Of a DNA stretch of 64,000 nucleotides, positions 24,908 through 36,743 are shown in pieces (within the stretch, counting starts at the first letter, position 1; the number at the start of each line of letters is the position of its first letter). The DNA lies in assembly GCA_021234155.1 (NCBI GenBank), contig JAJEKV010000275.1, positions 64,501-128,500 of the forward strand. Reading direction: 5' to 3'. Below the pieces are notes generated by a model that saw nothing but the letters and a program-made list of their open reading frames with translations, was not told the DNA's origin and ran no database searches. The position numbers and the translations under genes were made by a program. Source of the stretch: Isoetes taiwanensis (Eukaryota > Streptophyta > Lycopodiopsida > Isoetales > Isoetaceae).

Positions 24908-25261
24908 GTATGTTTCAATGTTGAATTCTATTTTCCCTCTAAATAAACCATGGTATTTTCCCTCTCTTTAAATCTTCTTAATTGAATCTTCTAGAATTTT
25001 CATATCAAGTCCTTGGGTTAGCTTCCTGCTTGGAAACTATACACGGGAAATGATAATTAAACTTGAAAATGTCATAGTGCCTTTGAGTTGATGGTGTTTG
25101 TAACCATTCTGCCTACAATATTGCTGAAATGATATTTTGGGCATGACCAAAAGTACAATGGATACATCAAAACATTGTTTACAAAGTGAATTTCTATTCG
25201 TCACATGTATTACCTTTTGACATATGGCTTAGAATAAGCTTTACCCATACAAGAAATTTAT

Positions 25262-25283
25262 CGCGGCGGCCAAGGCCGCCGCG
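25262..25283. repeat. Perfect GC-rich hairpin, 10-bp stem
   Basis: CGCGGCGGCC, a two-base AA loop and the exact complement GGCCGCCGCG, in an otherwise very AT-rich setting. It lies 12 bp inside the left border of the copy-1-only segment. Confidence 0.9.
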
Positions 25284-25719
25284 AACATTTCTCTTTTTCA
25301 AAACGGTGCAGTTGGACCCCAGTTAACGTCCAACATTCTCTTCTGCAATGGCCAAGTGATTCTAGATTGATGTGAAGCAACTTCGTAAGATCTTACATTC
25401 TAACTCTAATTCAAAATGGGAGAATATTTACCTTGCATGCAATTAGTGAAGCAGAAGAGAAGCGCTCACAATAGCTCTTCAAGTGCTCTCAATGTGTCGA
25501 GACAATAAGAAGACCTTCTATTTATAAGATGGAGTTTTGTTGGATGATCGACACACATGACTAATCTAGGGCTATATTTATGCCAAGTGCCTATATCGCA
25601 ACTCGCATGTAATCATTAATATCATTCGATATATATTTCATATCCATAATTATCCTAAAATGGATATCATTAAGATTCTATATATATTGGGATTGATATC
25701 TTCTAACAAATTTGCCAAT

Positions 25720-26600
25720 GGTCGCAATAAATGCAAAGTGCACACATGTCGTGCTTTGATAACTTCCTTAATAAATGCAAAAGCGTATTAACGGGCATAA
25801 TAAATGCAAAGTGCACATGTGTGCTTTGATAACTCGCGAATAAATGCAAAGTTTATTAATGGCCGCAATAAATGCAAAGGGTATTAATACCGCAATAAAT
25901 GCAGAAAGTGCACACATGTCGTGCTTTGATAACTCGCATAATAAATGCAAAGCGTATTAATGGCATAATAAATGCAAAGCGTATTAATGGTCTTAATAAA
26001 TGCAAAAGGTATTAATGGCCTTAATAAATGCAAAGTGCACACATGTCGCGGCTTTGATAACTTCATAATAAATGCAAAGCGTATTAATGGCCGCAATAAA
26101 TGCAAAGCGTATTAATGGTCGCATAATAAATGCAAAAGGTATTAATGGCTACAATAAATGCAAAGTGCACACGTCGCGGCTTTGATAATTCGCAATAAAT
26201 TCAAAAGCGTATTAATGGCCACAAAAATGCAAGGTGTATTAATGGCGCTTAATAAATGCAAAGTGCACAATCGCCATAAATACGATGAATGCAACGTGTC
26301 ATCCTATGGTAATGCTCATATCTTCCTCCGCCATAAATGCTCATAAATGCCCGCAATAAATGCTTTATAATCAATGAATGCACACAATATTCGAGGTTAT
26401 TAATGGCTGCAATAAATGCTTTACAATCAATGAATGCACACCGCATTACGCGTGTCATGTAATCACGTCAACATCACGAAATATTCGAGGTTACCGCAAT
26501 AAATGCTTTATATAATCAATGAATGCAAAAATGAATGCAAAGAAGGTTATTAAGTGGCCCAATAAATGCTGCAATAAATGCTTTATAAGTAATAAATGCA
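25720..26600 (+). repeat. Irregular minisatellite built on AATAAATGCAAAG / TATTAATGG
   Basis: More than 20 units of about 20-35 bp combine AATAAATGCAAAG, (C/G)GTATTAATGGC and a recurring TGCACACATGTCG word. Unit length drifts and the array degenerates towards the right. Confidence 0.9.
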
Positions 26601-29600
26601 CACAAGTACACGTGCCATGTTTTAAGAATTTTGAAGGAACAAAATGAAGGAGAACAGAAATTGGACACTCAATTACATAGGAAGGATAAAACTTATGCAT
26701 GCATTTTATTTTCTTATGCATGCACTTTTATTTTATGCAAGCATGACAAGTGGTGCTACATGCAAAAGTGCTTTGCATGACTACATATTTGGGATTTAAA
26801 ATAGGCACAAACCTCCACTTTAAGATGTGTTCCTTTTTAGCTATGGAGGTGACGACCAAAGATCTTTCAAAGTACATAAAGTACCATGTTTAATGGTGCA
26901 ATAGGTGCATGCTCTTTAAAGAAAAGAAAGGGGAAGACCTGTATAAAGAGCTTTTTACCAATTGGGGTTTATCCATTTTGTCAATGGTTAAATTGGGTTG
27001 AAAAATGCCGTATTGTGGTCTAACTAAATGACGTTTGAGTTTTTCGAGGCAAAGGTTGGATAGGCTTAGCCTAAAAATGAATACCAAATATTGATTCGTA
27101 GATCCATTAATGGTGGAGGCGGATACTTTTGTGTAGCAGGCCGTGATGTTGCCAGAGGATAACCGTCTTTCGTAATGAGGTAAAGGATAATATTCTAACT
27201 TCATATTAAATAGATAATAGATGCCTTAGTGCATCTTTTTGTGCTTTGGCGGGGAATGAGATAGCCCTGCGCCTAGAGGGCTCTACCTCTTGTTCTTGCT
27301 CTATTTTACACCCGCATAATGCCAAATAGGGATCTATGGCCATTTTTACGGGAAGAATAGCAAGGCAGGAAGGTTAGAAATACTCCACAAACATCGATTT
27401 TGCCTTGTCGAAATAGTATTGTGGCAAAGTTTTGTCCGCTTTGCACCGAAAGTATTACGGTGAGTTATTAAGATCCAGATTCGCCAATATGGCATATATA
27501 TTCTAGGGGTCCAAATCTCTTTTGCTTGAACGTTATGCTAACAGGCAGGGATTAATGCGCCCGACGGGCGGGGAAGAAAACAAGACTTTGCTAGGCTGGA
27601 AGGCACCATTCAACAAAGTTTTCAAGGCTGAGCTATGGTGCGATGCCAATCAAGAAAACCCAAAAGATCATAATAGGAGCGTCTCATATCAGGTTTGATT
27701 TGATTTGTGGTATTTAAGCTTGGATATGGAGATGATCTAAGGATATATGAGTCTTTCTCTTAGCTTAAAATTACTAGAGCGTAGTTTTACATAGATAAGT
27801 TGATAATGATTGTTGCTCAAATTTCGTTGAATGTTAAGTTTTGTCCTCCAATTAATGCAGAGTAATTGAAAGCTCATGAGTTGAGCTCTAGGAGACAGAG
27901 GACTTGATACAAATATGGTTTGTGCAGGTTAAGGCCTTTGCTCGGACATATAGAACATAAGCTGAAATGAATTGCAAACTCTAGAAAGTATTGTACAATA
28001 TTGTATCTCGACCGAGTGAAGCGGATATTAAGCATGGTCCCTTTCTGTTGCTACACATCCGAAAGCGAGATATATGCCGCCATGTTTTTACATGATGTTG
28101 AGCTCTTAACTTGGCATTGCTAAGGGCCCGAAAAATATGATCTTAGTTTATATTTCTGTTTTTACATGATCTAGCTCTCAGATTTGTGGTTATCCTTGCT
28201 TAGAATACTTCATATTTCTAAGTTGATTGAGTTAGCTTGTTTAAATAAACATTTACATTTAATATTCTGAGCTCGTAAAAACATGGATAACATGGAAGAT
28301 AACATACATGGCCATTGATGTTTGTATACATGGACATGTTTTTAGCTCTAGTATGTTCAAATATTTGGTTACTTATATCTTGAGGTAAAGCAAACATAGA
28401 GCTTGTTGATTTACATTATTGCACCTCGGATGATTAACATGAAAAAATCAGCCCTATTTTGCTTTAAAGTAGGTGAAGGGCTAAGAGCCGTGATGTCTTA
28501 TAGTTTACCCGTTGACCCTTACATCGTTACCCTCATAAGGCTAATGTTTGTATTGTTTGGTTCTGTGTAACCAAGACTTCACCTCCTACTCTTTTTCGTC
28601 CAAAGTACTTTTGAGTATGAAGACAACATAGGATGCATAATTTATGCATTTCCATGAAATATTGTACAAAGTGGTGAGATCTTTACATACTAGGACTACA
28701 CTTATAGAGATTTCAAGCTTTATTGACTATACTTCTTGTTGGAAACGTATCTAAGATGTTAAATACATATCTTTAGATTTTCCAAATTGTATATACTAAA
28801 ATTTCTTGGGATGTAACAGATCTTAATGGAATGGCTAAATGAAAAGTTGTTCATGCTTTGGTAATACAAATTTACAAATATTATACATGACTTTCAAATA
28901 ATGAAATTGTATAGATTAAAATGCCAATATAGAAAGGGTGCATTTGCCAGGGCCTGGGATAACAACCGGGATGGATATTATGGGGAGTGTTTGCACCTTG
29001 AATGGAACCAGGTTCTGTAAGTAGTACATTGTATAGTGTAAATCTGGGTGTGAATGTAAACAAGAAGAAATAGTGACTTCCATTTGTTGGAGATATCCAA
29101 CAAACACAGCCTCCTTAATATATTGGTGATAAGGTTATACGTATTGAAGGTTTACTAGTTTACTTATCGCTTTGGACATGATTACTTCGAATATGATTTT
29201 ACTCATCACATGGAAATGGTTTTGTAGAGAAAAGTACACGGACAAAAGGAAAAAGGTACATTATGCCTCCTGTATCATGGTTGGCTAGTAATAGTGGTAT
29301 TTAATGAAGGAAAAACATGAGTATGCTCGAATGCTTTGGTAGGCACGAATAAATTGGAAAGTTGAAAATTTCAAGCTTTAGAAACTGGAAATTGTAATGT
29401 AAAAATATGAGATTGGAAAGTTGATTTTGATTGATTTAGATGTGCTAATATGCAAAAGATACTTATGTAAGCTATTGTGTAAGATAATGATGGAAAGTGC
29501 TGTAGCAGATTGGACGATTAAAAAATGAGATGAATGGGGTTTGGCACTATGTGCCTGCATACCTCCTCTTTGAATTTTATGGATGCTGGCCCACTGTGCC

Positions 29601-29733
29601 TTATCCTAAATCAGAATATACTCTGATTGAGAATATACTTGGACTGGCCCACTGTGCCTTTGTCCATATATCTAGAATGATCGGCTGATATAAGTCACAA
29701 AACTATAATTCTTGGCAGTAAGGTAGTAGGGCT

Positions 29734-29784
29734 CTTCTTCCTCATGGAAGAGGAGTCCTACTCCTTATCTTCCATGAGAAGAAG
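29734..29784. repeat. Near-perfect inverted repeat at the right end of the unit
   Basis: CTTCTTCCTCATGGAAGA and TCTTCCATGAGAAGAAG pair as a 17-bp stem with one bulge around a 16-bp loop. The same structure ends copy 2 just before its GAA tract (about 33479-33527). It lies about 30 bp before the tract. Confidence 0.8.
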
Positions 29785-29814
29785 TGCTCAACTACCCGAG
29801 GGAGGGTTGTGGGC

Positions 29815-29883
29815 GAAGAAGAAGAAGAAGAAGAAGAAGAAGAAGAAGAAGAAGAAGAAGAAGAAGAAGAAGAAGAAGAAGAA

Positions 29884-29914
<31 letters not shown>

Positions 29915-29952
29915 AAGAAGAAGAAGAAGAAGAAGAAGAAGAAGAAGAAGAA
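29815..29952 (+). repeat. (GAA)n tract 2, one TAA interruption
   Basis: About 45 units, with a single GAATAAGAA interruption near 29881. Confidence 0.95.
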
Positions 29953-32900
29953 TCTAATAGTTCTATCTTCTGAATTTCTGAATGTTTGTTTTGTTATTTT
30001 GATTGAAGGCATTATAGATGGGCAACACCAAGTCCCACTTGTGCTGATATGCTTTGGAGACATACTCTCTATTAAGGTATGTTTCAATGTTGAATTCTAT
30101 TTTCCCTCTAAATAAACCATGGTATTTTCCCTCTCTTTAAATCTTCTTAATTGAATCTTCTAGAATTTTCATATCAAGTCCTTGGGTTAGCTTCCTGCTT
30201 GGAAACTATACACGGGAAATGATAATTAAACTTGAAAATGTCATAGTGCCTTTGAGTTGATGGTGTTTGTAACCATTCTGCCTACAATATTGCTGAAATG
30301 ATATTTTGGGCATGACCAAAAGTACAATGGATACATCAAAACATTGTTTACAAAGTGAATTTCTATTCGTCACATGTATTACCTTTTGACATATGGCTTA
30401 GAATAAGCTTTACCCATATAAAACTTATGCATGCATTTTATTTTTCTTATGCATGCACTTTTATTTTATGCAAGCATGACAAGTGGTGCTACATGCAAAA
30501 GTGCTTTGCATGACTACATATTTGGGATTTAAAATAGGCACAAAAGTGCTCACGAAAGGTGAGCCTCCACTTTAAGATATGTTCCTTTTTAGCTATGGAG
30601 GTGACGACCAAAGATCTTTCAAAGTACATAAAGTACCATGTTTAATGGTGCAATAGGTGCATGCTCTTTAAAGAAAAGAAAGGGGAAGACCTGTATAAAG
30701 AGCTTTTTACCAATTGGGGTTTATCATTTGCATTTTGTCAATGGTTAAATTGGGTTGAAAAATGCCGTATTGTGGTCTAACTAAATGACGTTTGAGTTTT
30801 TCGAGGCAAAGGTTGGATAGGCTTAGCCTAAAAATGAATACCAAATATTGATTCGTAGATCCATTAATGGTGGAGGCGGATACTTTTGTGTAGCAGGCCG
30901 TGATGTTGCCAGAGGATAACCGTCTTTCGTAATGAGGTAAAGGATAATATTCTAACTTCATATTAAATAGATAATAGATGCCTTAGTGCATCTTTGTGCT
31001 TTGGCGGGAATGAGATAGCCTGCGCCTAGAGGGCTCTACCTCTTGTTCTTGCTCTATTTTACACCTGCATAATGCCAAATAGGGATCTATGGCCATTTTT
31101 CTGGGAAGAATAGCAAGGCCCGGAAGGTTAGAAATACTCCACAAACATCGATTTTGCCTTGTCGAAATAGTATTGTGGCAAAGTTTTGTCTGCTTTGCAC
31201 CGAGTATTACGGTGAGTTATTAAGATCACAGATTCGCCAATATGGCATATATATTCTAGGGGTCCAAATCTCTTTTTGCTTGAACGTTATGCTAACAAAG
31301 TGGGATTAATGCGCCTCGGACGGGGAAGAAAACAAGACTTTGCTAGCGGAAGGCACCATTCAACAAAGTTTTCAAGGTCGAGCTATGGTGCGATGCCAAT
31401 CAAGAAAACTCCAAAAGATCATAATAGAGCGTCTCATATCGAGGTTTGATTTGATTTGTGGTACTTAAGCTTGGATATGGAGATGATCTAAGGATATAAT
31501 GTGTCTTTCTCTTAGCTTAAAATTACTAGAGCAGAGTTTTACATAGATAAGTTGATAATGATTGTTGCTCAAATTTCGTTGAATGTTAAGTTTTGTCCTC
31601 CAATTAATGCAGAGTAATTGAAAGCTCATGAGTTGAGCTCTAGGAGACAGAGGACTTGATACAAATATGGTTTGTCCAGGTTAAGGCCTTTGCTCGCATA
31701 CATATAGAACATAAGCTGAAATGAATTGCAAACTCTAGAAAGTATTGTACAATATTGTATGTCAACCGAGTGAAGCGGATATTAAGCATGGTCCTTTTTT
31801 GCTACACATCCGAAAGCAAGATATCTGGCCATGTTTTTACATGATGTTGAGCTCTTAACTTGGCATTGCTAAGGGCACGAAAAATATGATCTTAGTTTAT
31901 ATTTCTGTTTTTACATGATCTAGCTCAGATTTGTGGTTATCCTTGCTTAGAATACTTCATATTTCTAAGTTGATTGAGTTAGCTTGTTTAAATAAACATT
32001 TACATTTAATATTCGAGCTCTGAGAAAACATGGATAACATGGAAGATAACATACATGGCCATTGATGTTTGTATACATGGACATGTTTTTAGCTCTAGTA
32101 TGTTCAAATATTTGGTTACTTATATCTTCGAGGTAAGCAAACATAGAGCTTGTTGATTTACATTATTGCACCTCGGATGATTAACATGAAAAAAAATCAG
32201 CCCTATTTTGCTTAAAGTAGGTGAAGGGCGAAGAGCCGTGATGTCTTATAGCTTACCTGTTGACCCTTACATCGTTACCCTCATAAGGCTAATGTTTGTA
32301 TTGTTTGGTTACAGGTAACCAAGACTTCACCTCCTACTCTTTCTGTCAAAGTACTTTGGCTGAGTATGAAGACAACATAGGATGCATAATTTATGCATTT
32401 CCATGAAATATTGTACAAAGTGGTGAGATCTTTACATACTAGGACTACACTTATAGAGATTTCAAGCTTTATTGACTATACTTCTTGTTGGAAACGTATC
32501 TAAGATGTTAAATACATATCTTTAGATTTTCTGAAATTGTATATACTAAAATTTACTGGGATGTAACAGTCTTAATGGAATGGCTAAATGAAAAGTTGTC
32601 TGTGCTTTGGTAATACAAATTTACAAATATTATACATGACTTTCAAATAATGAAATTGTATAGATTAAAATGCCAATATAGAAAGGGTGCCGTTGTGGCC
32701 TGGGATAACAACCAGGATGGATATTATGGGGAGTGTTTGCACCTTGAATGGAACTGTGCTCTGTAAGTAGTACATTGTATAGTGTAAATCTGGGTGTGAA
32801 TGTAAACAAGAAGAAATAGTGACTTCCATTTGTTGGAGATATCCAACAAACACAGCCTCCTTAATATATTGGTGATAAGGTTATACGTATTGAAGGTTTA

Positions 32901-33559
32901 CTAGTTTACTTATCGCTTTGGACATGATTACTTCGAATATGATTTTACTCATCACATGGAAATGGTTTTGTAGAGAAAAGTACACGGACAAAAGGAAAAA
33001 GGTACATTATGCCTCCTGTATCATGGTTGGCTAGTAATAGTGGTATTTAATGAAGGAAAAACATGAGTATGCTCGAATGCTTTGGTAGGCACGAATAAAT
33101 TGGAAAGTTGAAAATTTCAAGCTTTAGAAACTGGAAATTGTAATGTAAAAATATGAGATTGGAAAGTTGATTTTGATTGATTTAGATGTGCTAATATGCA
33201 AAAGATACTTATGTAAGCTATTGTGTAAGATAATGATGGAAAGTGCTGTAGCAGATTGGACGATTAAAAAATGAGATGAATGGGGTTTGGCACTATGTGC
33301 CTGCATACCTCCTCTTTGAATTTTATGGATGCTGGCCCACTGTGCCTTATCCTAAATCAGAATATACTCTGATTGAGAATATACTTGGACTGGCCCACTG
33401 TGCCTTTGTCCATATATCTAGAATGATCGGCTGATATAAGTCACAAAACTATAATTCTTGGCAGTAAGGTAGTAGGGCTCTTCTTCCTCATGGAAGAGGA
33501 GTCCCACCCTTATCTTCCATGAGAAGAAGTGCTCAACTACCCGAGGGAGGGTTGTGGCT
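29953..33559 (+). repeat. 3.77-kb unit, copy 2
   Basis: Full unit. The distance to the same base in copy 3 is 3,766 bp. Closer to copy 3 than to copy 1 (shared 20-bp stretch, shared absence of the 1.44-kb segment, shared GGTTACAGGTAACC word). Confidence 0.95.
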
Positions 33560-33718
33560 AAGAAGAAGAAAGAAGAAGAAGAAGAAGAAGAAGAAGAAGA
33601 AGAAGAAGAAGAAGAAGAAGAAGAAGAAGAAGAAGAAGAAGAAGAAGAAGAAGAAGAAGAAGAAGAAGAAGAAGAAGAAGAAGAAGAAGAAGAAGAAGAA
33701 GAAGAAGAAGAAGAAGAA
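33560..33718 (+). repeat. (GAA)n tract 3
   Basis: About 50 units. Pure except for one AGAAAGAAG step near the left end. Confidence 0.95.
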
Positions 33719-36572
33719 TCTAATAGTTCTATCTTCTGAATTTCTGAATGTTTGTTTTGTTATTTTGATTGAAGGCATTATAGATGGGCAACACCAAGTC
33801 CCACTTGTGCTGATATGCTTTGGAGACATACTCTCTATTAAGGTATGTTTCAATGTTGAATTCTATTTTCCCTCTAAATAAACCATGGTATTTTCCCTCT
33901 CTTTAAATCTTCTTAATTGAATCTTCTAGAATTTTCATATCAAGTCCTTGGGTTAGCTTCCTGCTTGGAAACTATACACGGGAAATGATAATTAAACTTG
34001 AAAATGTCATAGTGCCTTTGAGTTGATGGTGTTTGTAACCATTCTGCCTACAATATTGCTGAAATGATATTTTGGGCATGACCAAAAGTACAATGGATAC
34101 ATCAAAACATTGTTTACAAAGTGAATTTCTATTCGTCACATGTATTACCTTTTGACATATGGCTTAGAATAAGCTTTACCCATATAAAACTTATGCATGC
34201 ATTTTATTTTCTTATGCATGCACTTTTATTTTATGCAAGCATGACAAGTGGTGCTACATGCAAAAGTGCTTTGCATGACTACATATTTGGGATTTAAAAT
34301 AGGCACAAAAGTGCTCACGAAAGGTGAGCCTCCACTTTAAGATATGTTCCTTTTTAGCTATGGAGGTGACGACCAAAGATCTTTCAAAGTACATAAAGTA
34401 CCATGTTTAATGGTGCAATAGGTGCATGCTCTTTAAAGAAAAGAAAGGGGAAGACCTGTATAAAGAGCTTTTTACCAATTGGGGTTTATCATTTGCATTT
34501 TGTCAATGGTTAAATTGGGTTGAAAAATGCCGTATTGTGGTCTAACTAAATGACGTTTGAGTTTTTCGAGGCAAAGGTTGGATAGGCTTAGCCTAAAAAT
34601 GAATACCAAATATTGATTCGTAGATCCATTAATGGTGGAGGCGGATACTTTTGTGTAGCAGACCGTGATGTTGCCAGAGGATAACCGTCTTTCGTAATGA
34701 GGTAAAGGATAATATTCTAACTTCATATTAAATAGATAATAGATGCCTTAGTGCATCTTTGTGCTTTGGCGGGAATGAGATAGCCCGCGAGGGCTCTACC
34801 TCTTGTTCTTGCTCTATTTTACACCCGCATAATGCCAAATAGGGATCTATGGCCATTTTCCGGGAAGAATAGCAAGGCGAGGAAGGTTAGAAATACTCCA
34901 CAAACATCGATTTTGCCTTGCCGAAATAGTATTGTGGCAAAGTTTTATGCCTTTAACCGAAGTATTCGGTGAGTTATTAAGATCGCAGATTAGCCAATAT
35001 GGCATATATATTCTAGGGGTCCAAATCTCTTTTGCTTGAACGTTATGCTAACAAAGGGGGGATTAATGCTACGGACGGGGAAGAAAACAAGACTTTGCTA
35101 TTTGGAAGGCACCATTCAACAAAGTTTTCAAGGTCGAGCTATGGTGCGATGCCATCAAGAAAACTCCAAAAGATCATAATAGGAGCGTCTCATATCGAGG
35201 TTTGATTTGATTTGTGGTACTTAAGCTTGGATATGGAGATGATCTAAGGATATAACAGGTCTTTCTCTTAGCTTAAAATTACTAGAGCGTAGAGTTTTAC
35301 ATAGATAAGTTGATAATGATTGTTGCTCAAATTTACGTTGAATGTTAAGTTTTGTCCTCCAATTAATGCAGAGTAATTGAAAGCTCATGAGTTGAGCTCT
35401 AGGAGACAGGGGACTTGATACAAATATGGTTTGTCCGGGTTAAGGCCTTTGCTCGGACATATAGAACATAAGCTGAAATGAATTGCAAACTCTAGAAAGT
35501 ATTGTACAATATTGTATGTCTTGACCGAGTGAAAGCGGATATTAAGCATGGTCCCTTTACGTTGCTACACATCCGAAAGCGAGATATATTTGGCCATGTT
35601 TTTACATGATGTTGAGCTCTTAACTTGGCATTGCTAAGGGCCCGAAAAATATGATCTTAGTTTATATTTCATTTTTTTACATGATCTAGCTTTCAGTTTT
35701 GTGGTTATCCTTGCTTAGAATACTTCATATTTCTAAGTTGATTGAGTTAGCTTGTTTAAATAAACATTTACATTTAATATTCTGAGCTACAGAAAACATG
35801 GATAACATGGAAGATAACATACATGGCCATTGATGTTTGTATACATGGACATGTTTTTAGCTCTAGTATGTTCAAATATTTGGTTACTTATATGCTGAGG
35901 TAAGCAGCATAGAGCTTGTTGATTTACATTATTGCACCTCAGATGATTAACATGAAAAAATCAGCCCTATTTTGCTTAAAGTAGGTGAAGGGCGAAGAGC
36001 CGTGATGTCTTATAGCTTACCTGTTGACCCTTACATCGTTACCCTCATAAGGCTAATGTTTGTATTGTTTGGTTACAGGTAACCAAGACTTCACCTCCTA
36101 CTCTTTCTGTCAAAGTACTTTGGCTGAGTATGAAGACAACATAGGATGCATAATTTATGCATTTCCATGAAATATTGTACAAAGTGGTGAGATCTTTACA
36201 TACTAGGACTACACTTATAGAGATTTCAAGCTTTATTGACTATACTTCTTGTTGGAAACGTATCTAAGATGTTAAATACATATCTTTAGATTTTCTGAAA
36301 TTGTATATACTAAAATTTACTGGGATGTAACAGTCTTAATGGAATGGATAAATGAAAAGTTGTCTGTGCTTTGGTAATACAAATTTACAAATATTATACA
36401 TGACTTTCAAATAATGAAATTGTATAGATTAAAATGCCAATATAGAAAGGGTGCCGCTGTGGCCTGGGATAACAACCAGGATGGATATTATGGGGAGTGT
36501 TTGCACCTTGAATGGAACTGTGCTCTGTAAGTAGTACATTGTATAGTGTAAATCTGGGTGTGAATGTAAACA
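33719..36572 (+). repeat. 3.77-kb unit, copy 3, truncated
   Basis: Matches copy 2 up to GTGAATGTAAACAAGAAGAA. There copies 1 and 2 continue ATAGTGACTTCC, while copy 3 runs into a GAA tract and the second half of the acidic-protein exon. The last roughly 750 bp of the unit are absent. Confidence 0.95.
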
Positions 36573-36597
36573 AGAAGAAGAAGAAGAAGAAGAAGAA
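36573..36597 (+). repeat. (GAA)n tract 4, short, coding
   Basis: Eight units that continue into GCAGAAATTGAAGAC in glutamate phase. Right border of the array. Confidence 0.9.
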
Positions 36598-36743
36598 GCA
36601 GAAATTGAAGACGAATCGGCCGACTTTGCAGACTTCATGGCGCTCATAAATGGTATGCATGTTTCATTTGTTTTCTTTAATCAATTTTTCATTTTCATTT
36701 GTTTAATCAATTTTTTGTTATTGGTGTTGCAGATGGAGAATGA

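Larger units (their letters stand above)
25250..26686. mobile_element. 1,437-bp segment present only in copy 1
   Basis: Copies 2 and 3 run CCCATATAAAACTTATGC where copy 1 has CCCATA, then this segment, then TAAAACTTATGC. The segment starts CAAGAAATTTATCGCGG, close to the TACAAGAAA start of CACTA transposon ends, and holds a GC-rich hairpin and an AATAAATGC minisatellite. No matching right end or target duplication is visible. It could equally be a deletion shared by copies 2 and 3. Confidence 0.6.
24784..29814 (+). repeat. 3.77-kb unit, copy 1 (carries an extra 1.44 kb)
   Basis: Begins TCTAATAGTTCTATCTTCTG and ends at the next GAA tract. Collinear with copies 2 and 3 except for extra sequence at 25250-26686. 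Without that it is about 3.6 kb plus its GAA tract. No clear long gene. The only open stretches conserved in all copies are an exon-like segment near the start and a minus-strand frame at about 26890-27204 (MKLEYYPLPHYERR...), both of unknown meaning. Unlike copies 2 and 3, it lacks a 20-bp stretch at 26812 (AAGTGCTCACGAAAGGTGAG). Confidence 0.9.
24373..36743 (+). pseudogene. Acidic poly-glutamate protein gene, split by an 11.8-kb array
   Basis: Part 1: an open frame from about 24376, with no in-frame ATG, reads through a serine-rich stretch (SEPSDSDSDSDSSDSYEES), EYVTAVLQGWIGESEEEDES and EEVP into a (GAA)n poly-Glu run. At 24784 the array begins and the frame stops at 24802. Part 2: after the last GAA run at 36573-36597 the same codon phase continues as AEIEDESADFADFMALIN. 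A clean 80-bp GT-AG intron follows (36653-36732), and the frame ends DGE-stop at 36741-36743. Matching codon phase, composition and a sensible intron argue that both parts were one exon. Function is unknown. Such acidic proteins often act in chromatin or as transcription partners, but that is only analogy. An upstream exon or a frameshift from ATG 24359 would be needed for a start. Confidence 0.6.

Noticed and set aside
24637-24946. Long poly-Lys and poly-Phe frames over the GAA tract (also at 29.8 and 33.6 kb)
   Set aside because: Other-frame and opposite-strand readings of a microsatellite. Only the poly-Glu frame at the array edges has flanking protein-like sequence.
25720-26600. CRISPR-like repeat/spacer array
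   Set aside because: Units and spacings are irregular and spacers are variants of the same words. It is a eukaryotic minisatellite.
26890-27204. Minus-strand ORF MKLEYYPLPHYERR... repeated in all three units
   Set aside because: Conserved only because the units are near-identical. No domain, start context or codon pattern supports coding.
29734-29784. Helitron 3' end
   Set aside because: A hairpin is present but no CTRR terminus or TC start, and the unit borders are GAA tracts rather than an A|T target.
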